From contig CABUWG010000005.1 in the NCBI GenBank assembly GCA_902495305.1, positions 1 to 59,935 on the forward strand: a stretch of DNA of 59,935 nucleotides, in the 5' to 3' direction. Under the pieces are notes generated by a model. It saw only the letters and a program-made list of their open reading frames with translations. It did not search any database and was not told the origin of the DNA. The position numbers and the translations under genes were made by a program. Shown here piece by piece: positions 52,410 to 59,854 of this stretch (the first letter of the stretch is position 1; each line of letters begins with the position of its first letter). The stretch is from an uncultured Pseudomonadota bacterium (GTDB lineage Bacteria; Pseudomonadota; Alphaproteobacteria; RF32; CAG-239).

Positions 52410-53476
52410 TTTTTTTCTCCTTGCGTTTTCAAAACTCTTTCCGCCTCTTCGCCTTTTTCTCTCAGTCTTTTTGCCCTCTCCCGCCGAACCTCGACCGGAA
52501 CCTGCGGCATTAATGCCGCCGGCGTGCCGGAACGCTCCGAATAAGGAAAGACATGCAGCTTTGACAAACCGGCTTCATCCACCAACTTCAGAGTATTCAC
52601 AAACTGTTCCTCGGTTTCTGTCGGAAAACCGCAGATAAAATCGGCTCCGAAGACGGCTTCCGGCCGAAGAGCTCTGATTTTGCGACATAAGGCAATCACA
52701 TCCTCGCGACTGTGGCGCCGCTTCATCCGTTTTAAAACCATGTTATCGCCGGATTGAACCGACAGATGAAAATACGGATGAATATTGGCATGCTCCGCCA
52801 GCAGCCCGATAAAGTCTTCATCCACCGCCGCCGGATCAAGCGATCCGAACTGTAAAGACGGCAAATCGGGAAAGGTTTGCAAAATTTTTTTCACCAGCCC
52901 GCTGAAAGATGGCTGATAGGAACAGGCGTCCACACCGGTCAGGCAAATCTCATCAAACCCCTGCTTCCTGAGTTCGGCAATCTGTGCCAGAATATCAGCT
53001 TCCGCGACCGAACGGTTATTGCCGCGCGCATAAGGCACAATACAATAAGTACAGCGGTGATTGCACCCCTGTTGAATCTGCACGAATGCACGCTGCCGGC
53101 CTTCAAAACCGGTAATCAGATATCTGTCATAACCGTCATAATCAAAAATATCGCCGACAACGGATTTTTCCGTCAGCTCTCCGGTAATATACTTTTCAAT
53201 CTCTGTTTTTTCTTTATTGCCGAGAACCAAATCCACCTCAGGCATTCGGGCATATTTCTGCGGAGCAATCTGAGCCGCACAACCGGTCACGATAATCCGG
53301 GCTTCCGGATTCTCTTTACGCAACTTACGAATAGCCTGCCGACACTGCCGTTCGGCCTCTCCGGTCACGGCACAGGTATTAACCACTATCACATTTTCAA
53401 GCTCGGCCAGTTTTTCTTTGAGAACCTCAGATTCAAAAGAATTCATCCGACAGCCGAAAGTCACAACTTCTACCAT
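52406..53476 (-). CDS. mtaB: tRNA t6A37 methylthiotransferase, MtaB type, without TRAM domain
   Basis: 356 residues from the ATG at 53476 (GAGGAA ahead). Radical SAM enzyme that adds a methylthio group to t6A37. N-terminal UPF0004 cysteines: FGCRMN, NTCAVT, TGCAAQ; radical SAM cluster CNHRCTYCIVPYARG near residue 140. The protein stops soon after the radical SAM domain, so the usual C-terminal TRAM RNA-binding domain appears to be missing. MtaB rather than MiaB is favoured by the GCRMN and NTCAVT signatures. Confidence 0.9.
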   Translation of the reverse strand: MVEVVTFGCRMNSFESEVLKEKLAELENVIVVNTCAVTGEAERQCRQAIRKLRKENPEARIIVTGCAAQIAPQKYARMPEVDLVLGNKEKTEIEKYITGELTEKSVVGDIFDYDGYDRYLITGFEGRQRAFVQIQQGCNHRCTYCIVPYARGNNRSVAEADILAQIAELRKQGFDEICLTGVDACSYQPSFSGLVKKILQTFPDLPSLQFGSLDPAAVDEDFIGLLAEHANIHPYFHLSVQSGDNMVLKRMKRRHSREDVIALCRKIRALRPEAVFGADFICGFPTETEEQFVNTLKLVDEAGLSKLHVFPYSERSGTPAALMPQVPVEVRRERAKRLREKGEEAERVLKTQGEKK

Positions 53477-53544
53477 AAAAAAATTCCTCTTCTCCGGCAA
53501 TATAAGCCAAAAGAAGAGGAATTGCAAACACAACCGCTTAGTTT

Positions 53545-54495
53545 TTAAGCATTTTTAGCAATAATTTCCAAAGCCTGATCAGAATATTCTTTAATCTTCT
53601 CGGCGCTGAGTTTCAAATCATGACGCTCACCCTCAGACAACTTCGGATAGATGACGCTGTGAATCCCGCGTTTTCCGACAACGGTCGGCAAAGACAAACA
53701 AACATCTTTAACCCCTTCCACATCATCATGATGAGAAGATACCGTCAAAATGGCATATTCATTGGTTGTAATCGCCTGACAAATCCGGCACAAAGCACCT
53801 GCAATACCATAGAAAGTCGCACCTTTGCCGTCAATAATTTTATAAGCGGCATTGCGAACACAATCATCAATCTCGGCTTTAACTTCTGCCGTAAAGGGTT
53901 TGCCTTCCATTTTTGCCAGTTCTTCAATTTGTACCGTACCGGCATCTCCGTTAGACCAAATCAGAACCTCACTGTCACCATGCTCACCCAAAACATTGGC
54001 ATGAATAGACTTCGGAGAAACCCCGAGATGATACCCCAGCAGCGTTCTGAAACGGGAAGTATCCAAAACCGTACCGCTGCCGATGACTCTTTCTTTCGGA
54101 AAACCGGAAAGTTTCAGGGCAACCTCGGTCATAATATCTGCCGGATTAGCCGTAATCAACAGGGTTGTATTCGGAGCAGCGGCAACCACCTGCGGAATAA
54201 TGCTCTCAAAAATTTTTACGTTGCGTCCTAAAAGGTCAATGCGGGTCTCACCCGGTTTCTGATTGGCACCGGCCGTAATAATCACAACTTCGGCACCGGC
54301 CAAATCGTCATAAGTACCGTACTTCACCTTATTGGCATAAGCAAACGGCGTTGCATGGGCAATGTCCATAGCCTCGGCCATGGCACGTTTTTCATTCGCA
54401 TCAATCAAAACAACCTTACGAGCCACACCGCGCATAATCAAAGCAAAAGCTGTTGCACTTCCGACACTGCCGGCACCGATAATACCTACTTTCAT
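53545..54495 (-). CDS. ldh: L-lactate dehydrogenase
   Basis: 316 residues from the ATG at 54495 with GGGAGAAAAGAT ahead; 22 upstream codons are rejected. NAD-dependent 2-hydroxyacid dehydrogenase. NAD motif IGAGSVGSATAFAL, substrate loop ANQKPGETRIDLL near residue 83, catalytic His in LGEHGDSE near residue 175, and DTSRFRTLL. The loop residue is Gln, which in this family selects pyruvate/lactate; malate dehydrogenases have Arg there. This suggests fermentative lactate production. Confidence 0.88.
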   Translation of the reverse strand: MKVGIIGAGSVGSATAFALIMRGVARKVVLIDANEKRAMAEAMDIAHATPFAYANKVKYGTYDDLAGAEVVIITAGANQKPGETRIDLLGRNVKIFESIIPQVVAAAPNTTLLITANPADIMTEVALKLSGFPKERVIGSGTVLDTSRFRTLLGYHLGVSPKSIHANVLGEHGDSEVLIWSNGDAGTVQIEELAKMEGKPFTAEVKAEIDDCVRNAAYKIIDGKGATFYGIAGALCRICQAITTNEYAILTVSSHHDDVEGVKDVCLSLPTVVGKRGIHSVIYPKLSEGERHDLKLSAEKIKEYSDQALEIIAKNA

Positions 54496-55342
54496 ATCTT
54501 TTCTCCCTATACAATGTTCCTTTTTCAGAAACGGTCCAACCAAAATTGCACAAAACAACATTTACCCCGAAGGGTCTGAATAAAAAGCCTCATGTAAATG
54601 ATATAAGCACTGTTTGTGCATTAATAAACAACTCAGCGCTAATATATTATATTTTTTTCGCTCTGCAACAAAAAAATCACCCTCTTTTTTGACCCGAACT
54701 TCAAAAAATATTACAAAATATAACAACCCCTCATTCCCCGGCCATGCTCCTCCTTCGCTTTTCTCCGCTGCGCTCCTCACTTTATCACCCCTTCCTTTAT
54801 TACCTCTTTGCTTTCCTCACTTCCTTCCATACCCCCCACTTTTCTCTCCTTCCGCTTTTTCACCCCGCCTCTCTCCCTCTTTCTTCACCTCTCCTTACCC
54901 TTTTCTTCTCTACCGCCGTCTGTTCCTCACCTTTCTCTTTTTTCGCACTTCCCCTCTTTTCCCTTTCCTATTCTTCTCACTCATCATCACTTTTCTCACC
55001 CCCCTTTTTCTCTCAATTCACTTTGCCTGCCTTTTTCCCCCACTTCTCTCTTGCCCCTTCTCTCCTTTATCGCCAACTGCTCCTCTGCTGTCAACGCCTC
55101 AACCTTTCCCAATTTTTCTCTCATCTTCTCTTATTTCCCTCTCTCTCACTGCCCCTACTTTCTCCTGCCTCCCTCATCAACCTTTCTCTCTCCTATCCCC
55201 CTGCCCCTTTTTAGCCAAATTTCCCCCGCTTTTTCCTGTTCCCCTAGCCAAAATCCCCATCCTACTTTTCATTATATATTGACTCTTGCGTTTCTTTGTG
55301 GTATAGTGGTCTTAGTATTGGAACTTTTTAGGGAGGATAACC
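54496..55342. other. Polypyrimidine tract and promoter module ahead of the cysteine-rich gene
   Basis: 850 bases with no credible gene. From about 54721 to 55260 the + strand is strongly pyrimidine-biased: 51 of 60 bases in 54781-54840 and 55 of 60 in 54841-54900 are C or T by hand count. The open frames there exist only because C/T codons cannot form stops. The tract ends with a block (55211-55259) that is repeated almost exactly at 59531-59579, then the promoter. Confidence 0.85.
55279..55307 (+). promoter_or_regulatory. Shared promoter of the cysteine-rich family, copy 1
   Basis: TTGACT (55279-55284), 17 bp, TATAGT (55302-55307); leader about 28 nt. The spacer has the string GCGTTTCTTT shared with the copy at 59599. 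Confidence 0.8.
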
Positions 55343-56566
55343 ATGAAAAATACTATGCTACACATGAAACTAAACTCTGCGGTATCAGTCTTTGCTGTCG
55401 CCGCTGCTTTCTCGGTTCTCCTTCCACCTTCATCTGCCTTTGGTGGCGTCTGCTTCCTGCCTGACTGTTCCGATGAAAAATTAGCCGGCGATATTCCTCC
55501 TAACCCTAATATTGATACCGAATACTGCGAAAGTAAAGGATATACCTACTACGCTTCCGGTAAATGCCCGCAGTATCAGGCTGTAGTGAGTACTTGTTCC
55601 CGTGATGAAAACTATCTCAAATGTGACGCCGTAACTTGGTGTAAACAAAATGGGTACAATACTGAAACCTGTTCTCTGCCATCCTTTGTTGACGGACAAT
55701 GCCCGAACGGCAAACCTTATTACAAACAATGTAAAGAGGACAGGCCGCGGGCTTGTCGTGAATCCGGTTATGTCAACTCCTGTTCTCCGGGACGCTTGTA
55801 TGCAACGACAAACCGTTGTCCTTATGACAAATCTTACGGTAAATGCTGTACCGCTTCACCTTCCGCCGGTTGTCCTTCAAATTATTCCGTGAACTGCGAC
55901 CCGTCTCGTGGTTCTTCCGGTACCGATACCTGCGGTTACACCTGTTATCGTTGTTGTTCCGACGAATGTTCCCTCGGATCCAAAGATTATTCCGGCTCTA
56001 AAGCCGGAACAACCGAATGCGGATCAATCTGTCGTTATTGCAGCACATCTTGCCCCAGTGGAAGCACTTCTTATTCCGGTTCTGTTGTTTCTTACAATGA
56101 ATGTGGCCGCGCTTGTCGTTCTTGTTCTACTTCTTGTCCTTCCGGAACATCATCGTCAAACCCCGGAGGCTGCGGCGGTTCGACAACAAATGAATGCGGA
56201 ACCAAGACTTGCTATTATCCTTATCAATCTTGTTGTTCCCATTCTTCTCATGTGACCTGTGAGTACGGCTGTGCGTCGACTTGTCCGTGCTGTTCGGCTT
56301 GTAAATCTTGCAACTCCAGTGATTCTTGCAAATCATACTATTACGAAGAACAAAGTTGTAACGGATGGTGTGATTTCTTAAACGGAGGCCCCAAGAAAGT
56401 TGTTTGCGGAAAGAAAAAAATGTGTACAACATATTCAGGCTCATCAAAATACATCAGCATCTCCTACCGTGGCGTAGCCGGGCCGTTTTATGATGACGAC
56501 GGAAACGGCGACGGCGGACAGGGCGAATGTGTAGCAGCCAAAGGCAGCGGAAACAATTGTTGCTGA
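55343..56566 (+). CDS. Cysteine-rich secreted repeat protein (full-length paralogue)
   Basis: 407 residues with 50 cysteines; GGGAGGATAACC ahead of the ATG. Long signal peptide with the same sequence as the 5451 copy from residue 5 to 37. The first 21 cysteines align one to one with that copy. Residues 111-155 are identical, and the underlying 118 bases differ at six sites, all synonymous. After about residue 180 the proteins diverge: this copy has two or three C..GS..YSGS.....ECG..C..C repeats, then CCSHSSH and a tail rich in Gly and Asp (DDDGNGDGG). No catalytic motif. Extracytoplasmic; likely heavily disulfide-bonded. Confidence 0.9.
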   Translation: MKNTMLHMKLNSAVSVFAVAAAFSVLLPPSSAFGGVCFLPDCSDEKLAGDIPPNPNIDTEYCESKGYTYYASGKCPQYQAVVSTCSRDENYLKCDAVTWCKQNGYNTETCSLPSFVDGQCPNGKPYYKQCKEDRPRACRESGYVNSCSPGRLYATTNRCPYDKSYGKCCTASPSAGCPSNYSVNCDPSRGSSGTDTCGYTCYRCCSDECSLGSKDYSGSKAGTTECGSICRYCSTSCPSGSTSYSGSVVSYNECGRACRSCSTSCPSGTSSSNPGGCGGSTTNECGTKTCYYPYQSCCSHSSHVTCEYGCASTCPCCSACKSCNSSDSCKSYYYEEQSCNGWCDFLNGGPKKVVCGKKKMCTTYSGSSKYISISYRGVAGPFYDDDGNGDGGQGECVAAKGSGNNCC

Positions 56567-56584
56567 GAACAAGCTTTTCACAAC

Positions 56585-56623
56585 AAAAAATCCCGAAGTT
56601 ACACATATTCTTCGGGATTTTTT
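56585..56623. terminator. Bidirectional terminator, 14-bp arms
   Basis: AAAAAATCCCGAAG (56585-56598) and CTTCGGGATTTTTT (56610-56623), eleven-base loop. Confidence 0.9.
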
Positions 56624-56640
56624 GTATTTTCAAATAAAAA

Positions 56641-56928
56641 TTATTCGGAAACGATCGTCTCATCCTCATCGCTGGTCAGCTCCGGATGATCTTCCACAAC
56701 TTCCTCGGCACCGTTTTCAGCATCAATATTGCAACCGCATTCAACCATCTTGTCCAGACAAGCCTGATCCCCGTCCTCACAAACACGCTCAACATTGCAG
56801 TCACAACCGTCAACCAAAGCCACGCTGTTGTCCTGATTCTCCGCCTGTTGACGCAGCATCTCTTTAATAAAACTGCCGGCAACCATTAAGATAACAACTG
56901 TCAGCACAATAAAAAAAAGTTTTTTCAT
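56641..56928 (-). CDS. Small membrane-anchored acidic protein with a cysteine cluster
   Basis: 95 residues from the ATG at 56928 (GGGTGAAAAA ahead). One N-terminal hydrophobic helix (residues 3-18, LFFIVLTVVILMVAGSF), probably a membrane anchor, then a cysteine-rich stretch (GCDCNVERVCEDGDQACLD, VECGCN) and a strongly acidic tail. Not recognised. It is convergent with the cysteine-rich gene and shares its terminator; whether it acts with that protein is unknown. Confidence 0.75.
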   Translation of the reverse strand: MKKLFFIVLTVVILMVAGSFIKEMLRQQAENQDNSVALVDGCDCNVERVCEDGDQACLDKMVECGCNIDAENGAEEVVEDHPELTSDEDETIVSE

Positions 56929-57046
56929 TTTTTCACCCAATACAACAGAAACATTTGATATACAAGGAATATTGCCATATTGCTCCTTTGTCAATATCAA
57001 ACCTGACTATTCATTTAAATTTTTAGTGAAAGTTTAATAAATTTGT

Positions 57047-57055
57047 GCTATAATA
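57047..57055 (+). promoter_or_regulatory. Extended -10 promoter of the YjfB-like gene
   Basis: TGC followed by TATAAT (57050-57055); the -35 region is weak. Confidence 0.5.
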
Positions 57056-57086
57056 AGTTTTAGTTTGAACAAAAAAGGATTTTATC

Positions 57087-57263
57087 ATGGCAGAAATCGG
57101 AGCAATCGGCTCTTATATGCTGAGCGTACAAAAGATGCAAATGAGCCTGATAAAGAATGCAATTGAAATGCAGCAACAGGTTATGGAAACCTTGTTGGGA
57201 GATTCGGCCGCCGTTGTCCCGCCGTCAGAATTTCTCGGTCATAATGTTGACATTTCAATCTAA
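57087..57263 (+). CDS. YjfB-like small protein (putative motility protein family)
   Basis: 58 residues, MAEIGAIGSYMLSVQKMQ at the start, then SLIKNAIEMQQQVMETLL and a short Pro-containing tail. The size and helical pattern with the I..YM.S.QK....S....K.A.E..QQ arrangement resemble the YjfB family. AAGGA lies upstream of the ATG. Its stop overlaps the convergent membrane protein gene by four bases. Function in this family is not established. The assignment is by pattern only. Confidence 0.65.
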   Translation: MAEIGAIGSYMLSVQKMQMSLIKNAIEMQQQVMETLLGDSAAVVPPSEFLGHNVDISI

Positions 57264-57583
57264 AACGCCAGCACTTCAATAAAAGCAATTGTCAACACGC
57301 TTGAGGCTACAAACTTAAGCGCGGAAAATATAATATTGCCGGCCATTGCCCCCATATCCAGCCTGTCACAGTCTTTTCCGCAATACATTTTATGAAAAAC
57401 AAAATTATACGCCGCAGCCAGCAATAATGCGAGCAGATAAAAATGATAATTTTTATAAACATGTTCCATCATCTGCTCATAGGTCATCTTGACCTCAAAC
57501 AAAATCCCAAACACAATGCCGAGCAAAATCATCGGATTAAAAATCGCTCCGGACGTAAACAGCGCCATAATGCCTTTAATCAT
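57260..57583 (-). CDS. Small integral membrane protein, 107 residues
   Basis: Not recognised. Three hydrophobic segments (about residues 5-28, 46-62, 80-106) with a cytoplasmic or periplasmic loop containing YCGKDCDRLDMG. Starts 17 bases after the next upstream gene, so probably co-transcribed with it. Confidence 0.7.
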   Translation of the reverse strand: MIKGIMALFTSGAIFNPMILLGIVFGILFEVKMTYEQMMEHVYKNYHFYLLALLLAAAYNFVFHKMYCGKDCDRLDMGAMAGNIIFSALKFVASSVLTIAFIEVLAF

Positions 57584-57599
57584 ACCTGCCGCCCCGTGG

Positions 57600-57809
57600 T
57601 TATAAATCCCGTCCCCAAATTCTCTTGGTCACGCGGCGGGAGCTGCTCTCGGCATAAAAATTCGGCCAGATATAACGTTTTTTTGCAGAAAAAACAGAAC
57701 CGTCTTTGCTGGTATAAGAAGAAACCAAAGCCAGATTGCCGCGTTTTTTTATTGTCTTTTCCAATTCTGCCGCATTAGATAAAAAATCACTCTGCCATAC
57801 TTTTCCCAT
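57600..57809 (-). CDS. Small basic protein, 69 residues
   Basis: Not recognised. GGGAGAGAATA precedes the ATG. Basic and soluble (ESSSRRVTKRIWGRDL at the end), with an early helix (ELEKTIKKRG). Likely the first gene of a two-gene unit with the 107-residue membrane protein. Confidence 0.68.
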   Translation of the reverse strand: MGKVWQSDFLSNAAELEKTIKKRGNLALVSSYTSKDGSVFSAKKRYIWPNFYAESSSRRVTKRIWGRDL

Positions 57810-57898
57810 TATTCTCTCCCATACAGATAACGGACATAATAATAAGATAACGCCAAAAAGTAAACAAAATCTTATGATTATATCAAAAAGTCTTTATT

Positions 57899-59233
57899 TT
57901 ACATAAACTTGGCAAGCGTATCATAAATCCCTGCACTGGTTTTCTGAACCAAAGCCTCATCCTCGGCCTCGACCCGAACTTTAATCAGCGGTTCGGTGCC
58001 GGACTTGCGGACAATCACGGAACCTTTGCCGGAAATCTCGTTTTTAGCCGCTTCTATGGCACTCTGTACCAGAGGATTATTCATCACCTCAGCAACCTTT
58101 TCCCTTGTTGCAAAACGCAAATTATCAATTTTGCACGGGCATTTCTCAAAAACCGGAAAAACATGGCTCATTTTTTTGCGTGTTTTCAATAACCCCAGAC
58201 AAACCGTCAAACCGGCAATCAGCCCGTCTCCGGTCGGCGCAAAATCGCTCAAGACCATGTGCCCCGATTCCTCTCCGCCGAAATTAGAACCGATCTCATG
58301 CATTTTTTCCGTCACATAACGCTCACCGACCGCCGTCCGGTAAAAATCAATTCCCAAAGAATGACAGAATTTTTCCAAACCCATATTAGACCAGATTGTC
58401 GCAACCACGGCATTGCCTTTCAATCTTCCGTCCTGCTTCAGGTATTGTCCGAGAAAAGCAATAATCTGATCCCCGTCCAACCGGTTTCCTTTATCATCGC
58501 ACACAATAATCCGGTCACCGTCACCATCCAAAGCGATGCCGATATCTGCATTTTCTTCAACCACGGTCTTACTCATCAGTTCAGTATGGGTAGAACCGCA
58601 GTCTTTGTTGATATTGTAACCGTCAGGCGAAACCCCGATTGCCGTCACATCGGCTCCGAAATCCTTAAAAACCTGCGGCGCAATTTTAGAAAAAGCGCCA
58701 TTCGCACAATCAATAACAACCTTAAGCCCCGAAAGCGGAAAGCTGTTACGCTTAATGGCGGCAATTTTGCTCAGATACGGCGTAATTGCCTTGGGATTAT
58801 ACTCAATCCGACCGATCTTATCAGGATTCGGTACAAATTCATCTGCCTGAACCAATGCCTCAAGCTTTGCCGTCATATCGTCAGAAAACTTGTGCCCGTC
58901 GGCTTTAATCAGCTTAATGCCGTTGTCAAAATAAGGATTATGTGAGGCCGAAATCATAATCGTCATCGCCACATTCAGCCCCGGTGTTACCATTGCCGCA
59001 ACCGGCGTCGGCAATACGCCGAGAATCATCACGTCACACCCCATAGAAGTCAGGCCGGCAGCCAGAGAACTCTCCAGCATATCGCAGGAAACACGGGTAT
59101 CTTTGGCAATGGCAACCTTGCCGGAAAACATTGTCCCCAGAGCTTTTCCGAGTTTAAGGGCAAAATCTGCCGTCATCGGAAAAATATTAGCCTTACCGCG
59201 TACACCGTCTGTTCCAAAAAGCTTGTCTGACAT
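57899..59233 (-). CDS. glmM: Phosphoglucosamine mutase
   Basis: 444 residues from the ATG at 59233 (GGAGGTCAGA ahead); 18 upstream codons are rejected. Converts glucosamine-6-phosphate to glucosamine-1-phosphate for UDP-GlcNAc, feeding both peptidoglycan and the LpxA step. FGTDGVRGKAN at the N-terminus, active-site phosphoserine in MISASHNPYFDNG near residue 100, metal loop DGDGDRI near residue 240, substrate loop GGEESGH near residue 322, and phosphate-binding RKSGTEPLIKVRVE near residue 408. Confidence 0.98.
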   Translation of the reverse strand: MSDKLFGTDGVRGKANIFPMTADFALKLGKALGTMFSGKVAIAKDTRVSCDMLESSLAAGLTSMGCDVMILGVLPTPVAAMVTPGLNVAMTIMISASHNPYFDNGIKLIKADGHKFSDDMTAKLEALVQADEFVPNPDKIGRIEYNPKAITPYLSKIAAIKRNSFPLSGLKVVIDCANGAFSKIAPQVFKDFGADVTAIGVSPDGYNINKDCGSTHTELMSKTVVEENADIGIALDGDGDRIIVCDDKGNRLDGDQIIAFLGQYLKQDGRLKGNAVVATIWSNMGLEKFCHSLGIDFYRTAVGERYVTEKMHEIGSNFGGEESGHMVLSDFAPTGDGLIAGLTVCLGLLKTRKKMSHVFPVFEKCPCKIDNLRFATREKVAEVMNNPLVQSAIEAAKNEISGKGSVIVRKSGTEPLIKVRVEAEDEALVQKTSAGIYDTLAKFM

Positions 59234-59598
59234 TCTGACCTCCGTTATAAAAATATAATTTACGAATATCTTGCCATAACCAGACAAAAACTCAAGCCTC
59301 CTTTAACCTTTTTTCAAACAAGTTTTATTATGGAATATTACAAAACAACAGTACCTTTTGTTTTCATTTCCTCTCTTCTGCTTTTCCCCCTTTCCGCACC
59401 TCTCCTTACCCTTTCCTCTTCCCTCCGTCATTTCTCCCCACTTTTCCCCCACTCCCCTTATCTCACTTTCACACCATCCACCTCTTCTCCCCCAGCCCCT
59501 CTCCCATTCCTCCCTCTCCTTTAACCTCCTTTAGCCAAATTTCCCCCGCTTTTTCCTATTCCCCTAGCCAAAATCCCCACCCAACTTTTCATAACTAC

Positions 59599-59627
59599 TT
59601 GACATTGGCGTTTCTTTATGGTATAGT
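59599..59627 (+). promoter_or_regulatory. Shared promoter of the cysteine-rich family, copy 2
   Basis: TTGACA (59599-59604), 17 bp, TATAGT (59622-59627). Confidence 0.82.
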
Positions 59628-59635
59628 ACCTGTAT

Positions 59636-59737
59636 TGTCATTCTCGGGCTTGTCCCGAGAATCCATAAAGATAAAAGCACTGTGCTTATTATGAGATGGA
59701 TTGCCGGATCGAAGTCCGACAAGGACAATAACGAAAG
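59636..59737. repeat. Dispersed palindromic repeat element in the leader
   Basis: TTCTCGGG (59641-59648) / CCCGAGAA (59654-59661), preceded by GTCA, then GGATTGCCGGATCGAAGTCC and GACAAGGACAA. The arrangement of GTCATTCTCGGG, CCCGAGAATCC, GGATTGCCGG is characteristic of the short palindromic repeats spread through alphaproteobacterial genomes. It lies just after the transcription start. Confidence 0.7.
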
Positions 59738-59824
59738 AATTTTATTAACCATTCTGAGCACTTTGATGTTCAGATAAAGAAAAGAGCAACGCGCAAGCCT
59801 TGGCACGATGAGGACAATCGTTCG

Positions 59825-59848
59825 CCGAGGCGCGCCCGCCTCGGGAGG
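59825..59848 (+). promoter_or_regulatory. Hairpin touching the ribosome binding site
   Basis: CCGAGGCG (59825-59832), loop CGCC, CGCCTCGG (59837-59844). The last two bases belong to the Shine-Dalgarno GGGAGG (59843-59848), so the stem could limit ribosome access. The 55343 copy has no such stem. Confidence 0.5.
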
Positions 59849-59854
59849 AAGCCG

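Larger units (their letters stand above)
59234..59854. other. Polypyrimidine tract, promoter and long structured leader of the fourth cysteine-rich copy
   Basis: No gene. About 59350-59530 on + is pyrimidine-rich; 59531-59627 repeats the 55211-55307 module at a constant offset of 4320 bases, with few differences. The promoter at 59599-59627 is followed by a palindromic repeat element and a leader of about 220 nt. Confidence 0.8.

Noticed and set aside
53545..54495. Malate dehydrogenase call
   Set aside because: The substrate loop has Gln (ANQKPGETR), which points to lactate dehydrogenase; malate enzymes have Arg there.
54614..55464. Overlapping open frames of 156-222 codons, rich in Leu, Phe, Ser and Pro
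   Set aside because: They lie in the polypyrimidine tract. C/T-only codons cannot form stops, so all three frames stay open; there is no ribosome site and the composition is low-complexity.
59330..59524. 64-codon frame in the second pyrimidine tract
   Set aside because: Same artefact of C/T-rich DNA.
59564..59806. 80-codon minus-strand frame
   Set aside because: It spans the dispersed palindromic repeat and the promoter; such repeats often give short chance frames.
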